64,000 nucleotides of DNA, from assembly GCA_024345305.1 (NCBI GenBank), contig BRON01000015.1, forward strand, positions 806,001-870,000. The letters are read 5' to 3'. Source of the stretch: Mrakia gelida (lineage: Eukaryota; Basidiomycota; Tremellomycetes; Cystofilobasidiales; Mrakiaceae). Made by a program: the position numbers and the translations under genes. Below are positions 47,001 to 59,313 of this stretch, piece by piece (within the stretch, counting starts at the first letter, position 1; each line of letters begins with the position of its first letter). Under the pieces are notes generated by a model. The model saw only the letters and a program-made list of their open reading frames with translations. It was not told the DNA's origin and did no database searches.

Positions 47001-49647
47001 TTCGTCTGGTACTCCTGGCTTCCCTCCTCGTCTCGAAATCTCGGCGTCCGTAGGGGAGACTGTCGAGATCCATCTCAGGACTGAGAGCGAGTGGTAGACC
47101 GTCAAGGCCTTTCCAACCAGACCCGTGAGAGAAGCGAAGGCTGGAGATTCGTCGTCGACTTCGTTGAGGGCAAAGATGAGGAGGAGGAGGAGGTCACGAG
47201 CAAGTCGGTAGCGAAGTTCGACCGAGTTGCGAACTCCAGCGGCGACAAGGGCGATTCCGACGTCCGAGAGAAGATCTCCTCCTTCCTGCGACGAGGACGT
47301 GTCGAGCGAAACGACCTGATTCCTGACGACGTCGACGACCTTCTCGAAGTCTGTTCCAAAGGTGTTGAGACCCGTTCGGAGGGCAGTGGCGAGTTCCTCC
47401 GAGACGAACGATTCGACGCGACTGGCGAAGATCTCGAGGGCGACGTCGTCGACCGCGAAGGGGAGTGGGGAGGAGGTGAGAGAGGAGAGGTCGGATTCGA
47501 GTTGAAGCATCGAGGAGGGGTTGAGGGCCGACGAGATGGAAAGGGCGAGGGAGCTGAGGTTGGAGACCGAGGGTTTCTGCGACGCGACGACTTTGACTTC
47601 CCACTTGGTTCCAGGCAGAACCAACCCATCCCGCTGGACGACGACGACCGACTCCTCTCCTCCTCGGCCCACGGACCTGACGAATCCGATGCTCCATCGA
47701 GCGTCCCGCTCGGCCTCTTCCACCCTAGCGAGGAATCCCAACCACTCGATGAGAACCTTCTTCCCAAACTCAGCGTAGAGGTATTCGCCCGTCTGCGAGC
47801 TCGTCTCGACCTGGACGTGGGAGGCTACGATGGCGGCTATCCGGAGCGAAAGGGAGGGATAGGAGGTAGAAAGCGAGGAGGGGTGTGCCGATGGTAGAGT
47901 CGAGAGGAGGTTGGCGATGTAGGAGTCCAGCGCTTGGTGGAGGGAAGTTGGTGAGAATCGAGATGGGTAGAACAAGTGGTCGACAAACAGCTCCGAGACC
48001 GTCCTCCTGATCTCGTTCGACGCGGTCTTGGGATCGTTGGTTGGAATCTCTTTGGGTGTCGACCGGATGATCTCCTCGAAGTACGTCGCGTTGAAGGCCG
48101 GTGTCGAAGGCGAGCTCAGCGTTTCCCATCCGTCTCCCTCCTCCTCCTCCCCTCCTACGTCCTCGAACCCTTCGTCCTCATCATCGATGATAGACCCGAC
48201 CGTGGATCGTTGGATCAAGGTCTCTCCTCGAACGTCCCAGACTGCCCAGATCGTTGAAGGCCCCGACGACGAGGAAGGGAGGATGTCGAAGTCCCTGAGC
48301 TCTGCTCCTCCTGTTCCGACGCTGGCAAGCTTCTCTCCTACGAAGACGACTTCTCCAACTTGAGCTCGGGAGGTATCGTCGACTTGGATTCCGTAGAAGA
48401 CGAACCTCCCTCCGTGCGAGGACGATCCCGACGGGATGAAGATGGCGAGGTGGTAGGCGAAGGGAGATCCTTGTTGCATGTCGTCGTCCTCGGATTCCTT
48501 CCGACTGATGACTCGGATGAAGGAGCTGGGACCGTCCTCTGCTGTCGGGAGAAGGAGGTCGGATCCTCCTGTTGACGCCGACGATCCATGTCCACGAGCG
48601 ACGAGGGCTGAAGAGGAAGACGAGGAGGAAGGGACTTCGACCGTTCGAACGCAGGCTCCGGTGACGAGGTTCCATACTCTGAGTTTGCGATCTCGAGAGA
48701 GGGAGAAAGCGAGTCCGAGGGTGTCTTCCTGAAGGTGAGAGGAGAGGGAAACGATCTCGGAGGGAGTCGAGGCGGAGGAGTGAGGTCGACGGGGGGTTGC
48801 TGGGGAGGAGACTCTCGAGGAGGAGGCTGAGGAGGAGAAGGAAGGGAGGAGGGAGGTGAAGGAGGAGAGGTACGAGGAGGGTTTGAGGTCGGTCTCGGTC
48901 CAGGATCCTGTGGGGAGTAGGAAGAGGGAGGGAGAGATGGGTGAGTTCGGAGAAATGGAGAGTGAAGGAGGGAAGAGGAAGGAAGAAGGGAGGGAAGGGA
49001 GGTTGAAGCTGACCTTGATCGCGGTCGAGTCTGATCATGGTTCCGTCCCCTAATCCTACGAGAACGGTCTGCTCATCTGCAGCATGGAAGACTGTAGGAG
49101 TTCGTCCCGAAGCCAGCCCAGCTACCTCGTACTCGTCCGACCAGTCTCCCTTGTCGAGGATAGACTCCCAGCTCGTCGTCGACCTCCTTCCTCCTCCAGC
49201 TGCCCTCGCTCCTGACGCTGCTGCTGCTTGGGCTGCTGCGAGAGGGAAGGAGAGTCTGTAGAGGTGGCCTGACTCTGAGAGGGCTACTATGTGTATGTAG
49301 GAAGTTGCTGGGGATGTGAAGATGGTTGGAGTCGGGACGAGTTTGGAAGGGAAGATGAATCGAAGAGGTCGAGGAAGGAAGACGACCGAGGACGAGGAGG
49401 TGGATGATTTTGATGAAGCCAGGGCGATGGATGAGAGTTCGAGGGTGAATCCGTTGTTGATCACTCGAGCGAGTAAACCCGTGGAGGGATCCGAGGAGGA
49501 GTGGAGAGCGTGAGACGGATGGTGGTCGAGCTCATCAGACGAGGAGGGGGAGGAGGAGGTCGTTTGGGAGGTTGGCACGGGGAGAAAGAGGGGTGAGAGG
49601 TGGATGGAGGAGAGATGAGTGTGGAGGGGAGTATACGAGGAGGACAT
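44098..49647 (-). CDS. NUP160: NUP160/Nup120, outer-ring nucleoporin of the Y complex
   Basis: Scaffold nucleoporin of the Nup84/Nup107-160 complex in the nuclear pore outer ring. The N-terminal half is beta-propeller-like (GLLARVINNGFTLELSSIAL, SYIHIVALSESGHLYRLSFP, GLAFSLSRDRKLRVWNL-type repeats). The C-terminal half is an alpha-solenoid with highly typical stretches: NYYRHVSLFYEPLSIHASIV, ATVALGRYEDAYMIL-type helix (STVALGRYEDAYMILTTTPH), LITAICHAGEVDRLTQFTFV, AWHVRRGDYRNAASAMYQQG and TYLPYNLLDVVLKVV. The start is MSSSYTPLHTHLSS at 49647 and the stop is at 44098. The length is roughly 1,500 residues in at least 11 exons; introns carry CTGAC on the minus strand. One intron contains a (GGGA)n run at 44348-44373. 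It diverges from the gene at 49990 across 342 bp. The identity is firm. Confidence 0.9.
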
Positions 49648-49989
49648 CGTCTCGTTCTTCTTCGATCCTTTCGGGTAGAAAGAAGGAGGTGGAGGGGGAG
49701 AAGGAGAGCAAGAAACAGCGACGAGCTCGACGAGACGAAATCTCAAACCTCTCCTGCTTCACAACAGAGAGAACCCCTCCCAACCAGATCAGCACTTTCA
49801 TATATGCATCTCCCTCTTTGCTAATATTCGCTTGCTCTCCCTTTGGAGATGGGAGAGCGACGTGATTTTGATCTCAACCAGTTCGACAAGACCAGCCCTC
49901 TCCCTCTCGGCCGTCCCCACTCTCCATGAACGAGCTCCCTTCTCCCTCCCATCCAACCTTCAACCTCTCTTCTCCCGTCCCAGCACAAG
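49648..49989. promoter_or_regulatory. Divergent promoter region, NUP160 / unknown gene
   Basis: 342 bp between divergent start codons. The last 80 bp before 49990 are CT-rich and end in CCCAGCACAAG, so a 5' UTR intron acceptor may lie just upstream of the plus-strand ATG. Confidence 0.5.
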
Positions 49990-52177
49990 ATGCCCAAGTC
50001 TTCTTCTTCTCCTACAGCATCATCTATGGAAGCTTCCTCCCCTTCCAGTGCTGAACCTGCCCTTCGTCAAGGTCAGTCTCTCTTCGTATCATCGACTCCT
50101 GCCTTCTCCTCGTTCGACTCGAGCTCACCTCCCTGGCGTTCGCTTCCTTCCCTTCTCCTTTACTCTCCCTCCTTCAGCTCTGGGAGAATCTACTCTTCAG
50201 AACAAACCCTTCCCTCGTCCGATCACCAAACGACAATCTCAGAAGTTTGGTCAGCAAACTCCTTCCAAAGGTGAGCGACCAACAAACGGCCTCCATCCCT
50301 CCCTCCCGCACTCCAAAGCTCACCTCCTCTTTCTCTCGTCTTTCAGGCTCCTTCACTCCTCGATCAACCCGATTCCACCCTGCCTCTCGACCTTCCACTC
50401 CCTCCTCAGCTCATCGAAAATCACCAGGAGGTTCCAGTCCCGTTCCCGAGCTCGATCCATTCGAGAAGGCAAGGGTCAACAAAGCTTGGGTAGACGTTCA
50501 GTTCAAGGTCAGTCTGCCCTCTTCAGCTCCTTCTCTCTTTCCTTCTCCTCTCGCCGGTTCGAAGGAAGCTAGGCTGATCTCTTCCTCTATATTTTCTGCT
50601 CCTGTGTCCTCCTTCGTCGAAATCAGGCCCTCGCTCACTACCCGCCCCCCGACGTCTCCCTCCTCTTGCCCTCGTCGACCTCCCCGAAACTCCTCACCCT
50701 CCATAGAGACCTCAAGACTTGGACTGCATGGCTCGATGCCTGCGAGCTCAAGATGGAGAACATCCAGGTGGTTGAGTTGCCTAGAATGGTGGCTTCTGCT
50801 AAAGGTTCGTTCTCTCGTCTCCTCCAATCTCGACCGATTCAGCTCGACGTCGACGCGTTCGTTTCGTCGAGCTCGAGCTCCCCCTCCCCGAACCATCTTC
50901 CACCCATCTCCATGTCTCTTACTCGACGAAGCCTTCTTGCTCTCCAGTTTATCCCTCTACTACGCAATCAAAGCTGAACCCTCTTCGTCTCCTTTCCTCA
51001 CAGGTCCTCCTCCCAACGTCGACATCTACGGTGTTATCCTCATCATCCTCCCTCTCCTCAAAGCGCTTCGAACTCAACTCCTCGCTCGAAGGAGCTGGCT
51101 CGACCTTCTCGGGATCGCCTTGGAGTGGGAGAAGACGAGGAACGAGTTGGAAACTGCTTTGGAATGTGGCATTGGAAGAGGTGGTGGTGTTTGGGGTTGT
51201 GAGTCCACTCGTCTTTCTTCGTTTCTCGCTCTCGCGGGCTCGTTTGGGGGCTGCGCCTCTACGGACCGAGGGCTAGGGGAAAGAAGGACAATATCCGCTC
51301 GGAGGACAGCGCTGACTCTTCTCCTTTCGTTGCTTCGTTCTCGTTCTCGTCCCATCCCCTCGCTCCTCCAGTATCACCCGCTCTCTCGACTCTCGCCTCC
51401 CTCGCACACAAGAGCGCTCTCCTCGCCAAGTGCTCCGTCGAGCTTCGAGCTAACCTCTCCACCGATGAGGTGACGATGCTCATAGACACTGTCCTGAAGC
51501 AGAGAGACGAGGTCTGGTGGGCTTTGAAGGACGGGATCCAGAGGGAACGAGACGCGTCGTCCTCGTCGATGTCGGCGTTCAGGTTCGTTCTTTTCCCTCT
51601 CTCTCTCTCTCTCTCTTCCATCAACATACTGTTGCATCCTTCTTTCGTTCTTCAGCTAACCCATCTCTTCACTTCCCTCTCTCAACAGCCAAATCCACCA
51701 ACCTTATGCAACTTACGCCGACCTCCTCTTCCCTCCCTTCGCCTTCTTCCCCTCCAACATCCTCTACACCTACACCAGCAACAGCCTCTCCACCTCAACC
51801 TCCATCCCCTTCCTCTCACCCTCAGGAACCTCCTCCTCCCTCAACGAAGACGGAACCACCGCTTCCACAGCTTCGCTTCGAACCCTCTCCCCATCGACCA
51901 CCTCGTCGTCCCTTCAACTCCAACTCGACGGTCCTTTCCACACTGGTGACACCCTCCCTCGAGTCATCGGCTGGCTGGGTACTGAAGAGTGAGTCCCGCT
52001 TACCCTCTGTCAAACCTTCTCACACCCCGTCTCGTCCCATCTCGTCTCTAACTCTTCCCCTCCGCTCGTCGCGTTCGCAGACAGAAACGCTCCTGGTGGG
52101 AAGTCTCCAAACTTGCTTCGAGTAGAGCTAGGGAGGAACCGTTCGGCTCGCTTCTCCTCGCCGAAGTTGAGGAGTGA
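49990..52177 (+). CDS. Helical protein of unknown function
   Basis: Not recognised. About 510 residues in at least eight exons; the last exon ends SSRAREEPFGSLLLAEVEE at 52177. The N-terminus is basic and Ser/Pro-rich (KPFPRPITKRQSQKFGQQ, SFTPRSTRFHPASRPSTPSS), a composition seen in microtubule-binding or nuclear proteins. The middle is helical: DPFEKARVNKAWVDVQFKAL, LLTLHRDLKTWTAWLDACEL, KMENIQVVELPRMVASAK, then VDIYGVILIILPLLKALRTQ and WLDLLGIALEWEKTRNELET. The C-terminal part has LIDTVLKQRDEVWWALKDGI, a Ser/Thr-rich linker, and GDTLPRVIGWLGTEEQKRSW. The pattern of paired helices could be a spindle or karyogamy-type coiled protein, but no diagnostic motif is present. The donor at 50805 is GTTCGTT. 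Confidence 0.7.
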
Positions 52178-52571
52178 GACGAACGAACGGAACGAGGGAA
52201 GGGGAGGGGGGGGGGATGGATGGAACGACATGACGCGACGACGTGCTTTTGCTTTCTTTGACTTGACTTTGCTTTATGTACGACGTAACAAGATCCGGCT
52301 TCGGTGTTTCTTTGCTTGCTTGTTTGTACGATGTAGTAATGACCTTTCAACGAACCCGTCTTTGTTGCGCGCGAGAGGAGGAGCGAGGGATCAGAAAGAC
52401 AGTGTGAGCTCGATTCGTGACGAGACGTGAGGATCAGAGGGCTGCTCTCTCTTTTTTCGGACGGACGAGCACACAGAGAGCAGATAGATAGTAGATGTAT
52501 GGACCCGAGAGAAAAGATGACAAAGTCCGCTGAGAAGATAGCTAATAAAGAGTCACAGGCCGGGTCCAAAA
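52178..52571. other. Convergent intergenic region
   Basis: About 390 bp between convergent genes. It contains a long G run near 52205-52215 (ggggaggggggggggatgg) just after the plus-strand stop. No gene was seen. Confidence 0.5.
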
Positions 52572-55500
52572 TCAAAGACGCGAGCTCGCCCAAACCCCTC
52601 GTCTCCTCTTGGTCGTCGTCGTCGTCGTTGCTGATTTCTGGTAGGTCGAGAGACGGTTTGAGCCTCCGCAGGTGGTGGAGATCTGGCCTGAGCAGGGCTG
52701 AGGAAGGAGAAGAGAGGAGTGGAAAGGAAGGTCAGCTTTGGTTCACAGGTCGAACGAAGGATGAGGTTGGAGTTGTCGATCTCGAGACTCACTTTGTTGC
52801 ATTCTGAGCTGGGAGCGACGACGGATCCAGCGCCGAAGGAGTTGCCGCACCAACTGCAGGAGAAAGCGGAGAGGAGAAGCGGAGTTAGCTGGGAAGAGTG
52901 CGAGAGGGAGAAAACGAAAGGAAGGGATCGAGGAGCGAACCATTCCTCGGGGAGAAAAAGAGAGACAGGGCGTCAGTTCGAGTCGAGGTAGAGAACAGCC
53001 AAAGAAGGAAGTGAAAGCGACACTCACTTGACCATATTCGATACCGGCGATCGAGAATCCTTTTCCAGAACAGAAGTTCGTACAGCTGAGGAGGAAGAAG
53101 GGGAGAACGAGTGAGCTCGACGCGTCCGACGTGACTCGAAGTTCAATTTGATTCGACGCGACTGACCTCTCAATCGTCATGCTCGATCCCGACGTCGAAG
53201 CTCCAGAGAGAGCTCGAGCGTTGGTAGCTTCAGTCATGCAAGATCCGGCGGTCCATCCAGCGGGAAGAGAGGGAGGGGCGGGGACGTTGTCGGGGTTGTA
53301 GAGGAGGGTGAGTCGGCTGGGAAAGGACAGAGGCGATTCGCGAGGTCAGCGAAGAGGGAGGAGAAAGTTGCCCAGAAAAGTGGAAGGGGGACTTGCTTGG
53401 ATCCTCCGCAGAGCTGGGTCGAAGATCCTTTGCATTTCTGAGTGAGGAGGGTGGACGGTCAGCGATCGAAGATGAAGGGAGACGAAAACGAAAGAAGACG
53501 CACCATCGAGCACTCGCTCGCAGGAAGGAAGGTCAACGAGGCTCCGTTCCTCATCACAGAGTCGCAATAACACTCCTGTCCGTACTCTACTCCGGCGTAA
53601 GGGAGTCCGAGTCTGGGAAGAGAAAAAGGTAGAAGAAAAGAAGAGTCAGCGATGCGACGCGACGAAACGAGGAGGGCAAAGACGCGAGGACAGGCTAGCT
53701 CACCCTCCACAGTAGGAAGCACACGCAGTGAGAGTCATGTTGACGCTGTCCGCCTTGTAGCCTGCTACCATCGCTCGGCCACTCGAAGCCTCAGCGATAC
53801 ATCCAACGTTCGACCACCCAGGAAGGATCGAAGTCGAGATGGGGAGGGCGACGGAGCTTGAGGTTGAGGTTGACGTGGTGGAGACTTTCGTCGAGGAGGA
53901 AAGGGAGGTTGAAGTGGTGGAGATCTTAATGGAGGAGGAGGGGGAGGGGACGACGGAAGAAGATGATGGTGCGACCGAGGAAGAGGATTGGGAGACCTGG
54001 GTCGAGGAGGTGGTGGAAAGCTTGGAGGAGGAAGAAGAGGAAACGATGTTAGATGAGGATGATGATCTCGTGCTTGAGGTGGAGGATGATAGCCGGCTCG
54101 AGGTTTTGGACGCGGTGGCCGACGACGAGGCGATTTTGGATGAGGAAGGGGAGGAGGAGGAGGAGGCGGCCTTGGAAACCGTCGAAGACGACGAAGAGGA
54201 TTTGGCGACGGCGGAAGAGGATCGTATGCTCACCGAGGAAGAAGAAGGGACCGAGGAGGTTGATGATGTGCTGGACGACGCGACGACGGCCGACGAGGAG
54301 GTAAGCTTGGACGAAGAAGTGACGGAGCTGGAGGGCGAGGGGATGGCAGAAGAGGAAGATGCGATGATGGAAGCGGAGGAGGATGTGGATCGAGTGGAGG
54401 AAGCGACCGAAATTGAGCTTAAAGAGGGGGAGGAAGAGGACGTGATGGCGACGACCGAGGATGATGCTTTTGAAGAGGATACGGCCGTAGACGAGGAGGA
54501 TTTAGAGGTGGAAGACGAGGACGAGGAAGTGACCGAGGAAGACGCAACGACGGCGGAAGTTTGGTAGGTCGAGAGTCGGTTGGGGCCTGGAATAAGGAGG
54601 GAAAGAACGATCAGACCGACGTTGACACGTATAGATGATATGTAGAAGCTCACCTCCACAAGTTTGATCGAGGTTTCCGGCGCAAGGCTGGACGAGAGTA
54701 AGAAGAACGAAAAGTGAGCTTTCGCGACGACAATCTCCTGGGCTTGCTCGTGACGAGGTGAAGCTTGGCTTACCATGTTGCAATCAGACGGAGCAGCCAC
54801 CGTCGATCCAGAGATGAAGTTGTTACCGCACCAGCATTCCTGGAAAGTGAGAGCCGAAAGGTCAGCCAACGAGCGAAAACTGACTCGACGCGAATCAACT
54901 CACCTGCCCGTACTCAATCCCAGCGATCCTGAACCCCTTTCCGGCACAGAAGTTGACACATCTGACGAGTCGAATAGATATCGTCAGCTCGGACTTCCAG
55001 AAGAAGGAGAAAAGGGAGAGCTCGCGACTCACGTCTCGACCGTCATGGAGGATCCAGAAGTCGTCGCGTTGGGGAGCGCTCGAGCGTTGGTGACTTCCGT
55101 CATGCAGGATCCAGCTGACCATCCAGATGGGAGAGTAGGAGCAGCAGCAACGTTGTCGGGGTTGAAGAGAAGGGTGAGGGTGCTGGTCGCGACGGGAGGA
55201 GAGCGAAGATCAGAACGAGGAAGGACGACGACAGAGGTGAAGATGAACGCACTCGGCTCCTCCACAGTTTTCGGTGCCGAGACCAGCACATTTCTGAAGA
55301 ATGAGAGCGGATCGAGAAAGTGAGATCAACCTTCAGCCCGAAGTAGTATGGAATGGAGGGAGATAAGAAGCGACGAACCGTCGCGCACTCGTTCGAATTG
55401 AGAAGTGTCGAGTTGGCGCCGTTTCTGAGGGCAGAGTCGCAGTAACATTCGTCTCCGAACTCGATTCCAGCGTAGGGAAGGCCGAGACTGGGAGGAGTCA

Positions 55501-57958
55501 AGCGCGTCAGCAATGACGAAGGAGGGATGAAGAGCGAGATGGAGCGACGCGACTTCGACTTCCACTCACCCTCCACAGTAGGCCGCGCAAACAGCGAGAG
55601 TCATGTTGGCACTCGTCTTCTGTCCAGCAACGAGGGCTCGACCACTCGTGGCCTCAGAGATGCAGCCGAAGTTCGACCATCCGGTGGGGAGAACGGACGA
55701 AGTGACGGTGTAGCCTCCGTTAAAGGTGTAGTTCGCGGCGACGGGCTGCAGAATCGAGGAGACGGAAGTCAGTTTGAGCTCAATGAAAGACTCGAGTGTG
55801 CTTGCACGTACCTTGGTGGTAGAGTTTCCGATCCAGAGGAGGTTGTTTCCAGGCAAAGCGGAGATGGGAGAACCGAATCCAACTTCCTCGTTGACCACCT
55901 CGTTCTCGGGGTTGCAAGCAGCAGCTGACTCTCGATCGATGTAAGGAACGAAGACGGCGCACTCTGAAAGAAGGAAGACAAGGGAGGGAGGGCCAGGAGC
56001 TCGAGATCGATACAGGAGCTCTTTGTCCTTCGGACCTTCTCAATCTTTCTCTTCGAAGCGAACTCACCGTCAACCTCCCCACCAGTCTCAAGCCCACACG
56101 TATCCAACGCGTTTTGAAGAAGAGAGCCTTCTGTCGAGTTTCCGGAGGGCCAGCCGTTCGTGAAGTCACTGCGAAGGAGGGAAGGCTCGGTAAGTCGAAG
56201 GTGTGAACGAGAATTGAATCGACGCGAGGACGAACCCGTGGAATCCCAGTCCGGCTGCGAAGAGAAAAATAATCAGCATCGAAAGACGAGACAGGGTGAT
56301 GTGTTTGATGAGCTCACTAGTATCTCCATTGGCGAGGACCCAAGTAGGCGTTCCGACGGCGTTGAAAGGGAAGTCGCCGACGCTGAAAGGAGAGGAACGA
56401 AGTCAGCGATGAGAGGAAGTAGATCGTTGAGGAACTTCGACTCACGACCAAACGAATTCGTAGAAGAGGGAGACGAGATGAACGGGATCTGAGGGAACGA
56501 CGCGCCGCGAGCAAAAGGGGTCAGAACGAGGAACGAAAGACGCGTGGGCGACGGACATCGAAGACTCACGAGTCGAAGGGCAGTTTCCTCCCTCGTAGTT
56601 GTCGACAGGGTAGGCCATATCTGAATTAATCGAAGAGGACGGGGGATTAGAACGCGCGCGAGCGAAGGCTTCGACGAAGAGAGGGAAAACGAAACGGACG
56701 GCTTTTGTGATCCGAAGAGTCGAGGTTGATTCCGTCCCACTGTAGCAAGGGACGATGGGAGGATTAAGAACGGCTATCGAGTGAGAGCAAAGCAAGATCA
56801 AAGAGAGAAAGAAAGGACGCACACAGGAGGGGAAGAAGACCTGCGTCCTCAGACCGTCAGGACAGTTGTGTTGGAAGAAGCCAGCAGAGGTTTGGTCCCA
56901 GGACGCGTCTCCGGCGTGCGAGTGGTAGTAATCAAGGCATACAAAGCTTGAGCCAGAAACAAAGGGGGAAGAGATGGAAGAAGGAGCGGGGTCGGTCAAC
57001 TCGAAGGGCGACCTCGAGGGCGAGAACTCGAGACTGACCTGATTGCTTGTTCCGCGAAAGAGGTGGGATCGTAGGTTCGTCTGTTCGGGTTTCCAGCGAG
57101 CATTCTGAGACCAGGAGGGAAAGCTATGATGGGCTCGTTCTGGAAGAGAAGGGGATCAGTCTCTGAGACGTCGACGCGAGAAATCGAAAGCGAAGGCGAC
57201 GAGAGCTCACCTTGTTTCCAGGCCGTTGCAGGTAGTAGGTCTTGGTGTACGAAGGGATAGCTTGAAAGGTTTTCGCAACGGGTTCATAATAGTAGAGCTG
57301 TATCAAGGGACGCAGTGGGAGGACGCGAAGCGGAAGAACAGATGGACGCGAAGGTCAGTTCGAGTGAGCGTGATCGTTTCTCCCTCCGGCGTCCTCCTTC
57401 GCATGAAACTCACCTGAGGGGCCCAGTAGTTGGACTGAAAGCAAAGGCGTACGAAGATGAACCGGGGAGTCAGACAGGAAAAGAGGCTCGAGGGAGGGAA
57501 CAAGGACTGGGAAGGGATGGTGGCGCGAGCGAAACAACCCAACCATCGAGAGCTAAATTGCTTGACGAAAGTGCTCACCATGTCTACAGAGACTTCAGCA
57601 GTCGTGCATTTTGCAGTCAAAACGTCCTCGTAGGAGTAATCCTTCCCGAAACGACTCCCTCCGACGATGTTGTGCTCGTGCTGATGAAGAAACGAGGAGA
57701 GGGAACGAGAAGGAGAAGAAGAGGTCAGCTCGAACAGCTTTCGAGAGCGACTCTCGGGAGGTCTCGCAGAACTCGTCGCAGGAGATGGTAGAACGAGAGG
57801 AGAGAAAAACTTCGACAAACCTGAGCGACGACGCCAGGATTCACGATCGGATCTAGACGAGTTCTGACGAGAGTTGCATGGTTCAAGATGAAATAGGCCT
57901 GAGTTAGGGGGAGAGAGAGGAGGGCGAGGAGGAGGGTGTTTGACGAGGGGAAGAGCAT
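52572..57958 (-). CDS. Secreted DUF1996-WSC-WSC-Ser linker-WSC-WSC protein
   Basis: Predicted extracellular wall-associated protein. A signal peptide (MLFPSSNTLLLALLSLPLTQ) is followed by a DUF1996 domain: NPGVVAQHEHNIVGGSRF, VSVDMSNYWAPQLYYYEP, TYYLQRPGNKNEPIIAFPPG, WDQTSAGFFQHNCPDG, and MAYPVDNYEGGNCPSTH. Then come two WSC domains (GWSNFGCISEATSGRALVAG...CGG and GWSAGSCMTEVTNARALPNA...CGGPNRLSTY). A linker of about 230 residues, almost pure Ser/Thr/Ala/Val, is likely O-mannosylated. A second WSC pair follows (GWSNVGCIAEASSGRAMVAG... and GWTAGSCMTEATNARALSGA...). The two pairs are clear duplicates, domain by domain. The last WSC uses a 5-nt exon (52941-52945) to complete YGQECWCGN. After CGGSNRLSTYQKSA and a Thr run, the protein ends in a short basic tail, KRRRGVWASSRL; no TM or GPI signal was found. 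WSC domains bind wall glucans in known proteins. Confidence 0.85.
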
Positions 57959-58762
57959 GTTGAGCTTGGAGGATCGGATCCGATGGCGAGAGGTGTGTTG
58001 GGACGCGTCGAGTGTCGAGTGTCGAGCGAAAGGGTCCAACGGGAGCGAAAGTCAGAGATAGACCGTGATGGTTGTCGGAAGAAAAGAGGATCGTCCTGTA
58101 AGAGCATCAAAAGGACCATCTTTGAGCGAGGATCAGAAGGTGGGCAAACCCAAAAACCCAACCCAGGGTTGTTTCACCGCTGAACTCAAAAGCGCCTCTG
58201 CTGCTAGACTGGTTCCAGACTTCAGAGAAGAAGCAAATGACGTAGAAGGCCATCATTAAGTTCGTTCTTCGAAGGAAAAGTCCGACCTCTGGAATCGGAG
58301 AAGGGCCGACGAAGGAGGAGGGAGGTGAAGCTGCAGGAGGAAACGTCGAGACAGCGTCGAGACACGAGCCAGCAGGAGCTGGGAGGTTTTCGCTGGAATG
58401 CGAAACTCAAACTACGTTCAAGATCTGATGAGAAGAAGGGTCGGAGTACCTATCAGCGTGGTGAGACGTGGGGCGAAGAGAAATTAGAAGAGGGACGAGG
58501 ACGAGGTCGAGGTCGAACCTTGTGCTTTGGTGGCCGGTGGCTCCTTCTCTCTGCTTCATGGCACGCCTGCGTGTCGACTGAGCTCGTGGGATGATAAGGG
58601 TCGATTCGGCGAATCGAGGTCAGTCTGAGAGAGTCGGCTGAGGAAGGAAGTGCGCGGGGGAAGGGACGAGGAAACGAGGGTCCGGTGGTGGCCATCTCTC
58701 GAGGGGAGGATGAGGAGCGTCTGTTTTGCTTCGGCTCGCATGTGTCCGAAAGCAAGGCCAAG
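57959..58762. other. Intergenic region upstream of the WSC gene
   Basis: About 800 bp between the WSC gene (-) start and a possible small plus-strand gene. It contains GACGCGTC near 57999. A minus-strand frame starting at 58697 (MATTGPSFPRPFPRALPSS) looks superficially like a presequence but has no supported continuation. No gene is called. Confidence 0.4.
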
Positions 58763-59313
58763 ATGGGAGGGTGTTATCCGCTATGAGACGAGTCGGACGG
58801 AGTGAGGGTCTTGGGGAAGGGAAAGGGAGAGGTAGGAGGACGAGGGAGGAGGAGGGAAAGAAGACGAAGCTCAACTTTCGAGCTCCCGTTGCTGCTCTCT
58901 CCCTCCGACCCCATCTAGCGAAAAGCTGACTTTTTTGTACCTTGATCTCTTGCACCCTTCTCTGCAACAGCCCCGTTGCTCCCATATCCACTTTTTCCTG
59001 CTTCCTCGCCATCTCCGCTGCCTTGAGTTTGAACGACGGAGAAGGTGAGCTCGACCCTTCCTCCCTTCCCTCCTTCGATTTACGCTGACCTCCTTCGTCC
59101 CTTCTTTCAGTCAGCACTCCCTCTCTTCGGTACCCTCTCATATCGTATGTGAGGCTAGCGAGCCCCCGATCTTCCTCCTCGCTGGCAGCTCTATTGGCGG
59201 CAGCAGGACTCGCTCCCTCGACCTCAACCGGCACTCGCTCTGATCGAGGAGAACTGATCAAAGCTCCGCCCACCCTCGATTCCTGCCAGGATTTCCTCCC
59301 GTTCTTGCCTTAG
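58763..59313 (+). CDS. Possible small protein with hydrophobic N-terminus (94 aa)
   Basis: A three-exon model: 58763-58770 (8 nt), 58971-59044 and 59111-59313, total 285 nt. The second intron is well formed: GTGAGC donor, CGCTGACC branch site, TTTCAG acceptor. The first intron (AAGCTGAC, CAACAG) is also good at its 3' end, but the 8-nt first exon is weaker. The product begins MGGPVAPISTFSCFLAISAA, then SLRYPLISYVRLASPRSSSS and a short Ala-rich segment, ending SCQDFLPFLP. No family is recognised. The minus strand of the same area also has open frames, but the splice signals favour the plus strand. Confidence 0.4.

Noticed and set aside
53839..54567. 242-residue acidic ORF on the plus strand
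   Set aside because: It is the antisense of the Ser/Thr-rich linker of the WSC protein. The Glu/Val/Asp composition is the direct mirror of Ser-coding TCG/TCC codons, and there are no independent splice or start signals.
58620..59273. Minus-strand ORF starting MGGALISSPRSERV (GTG start)
   Set aside because: It has no ATG and runs through a perfect plus-strand intron; plus-strand splice signals explain the region better.
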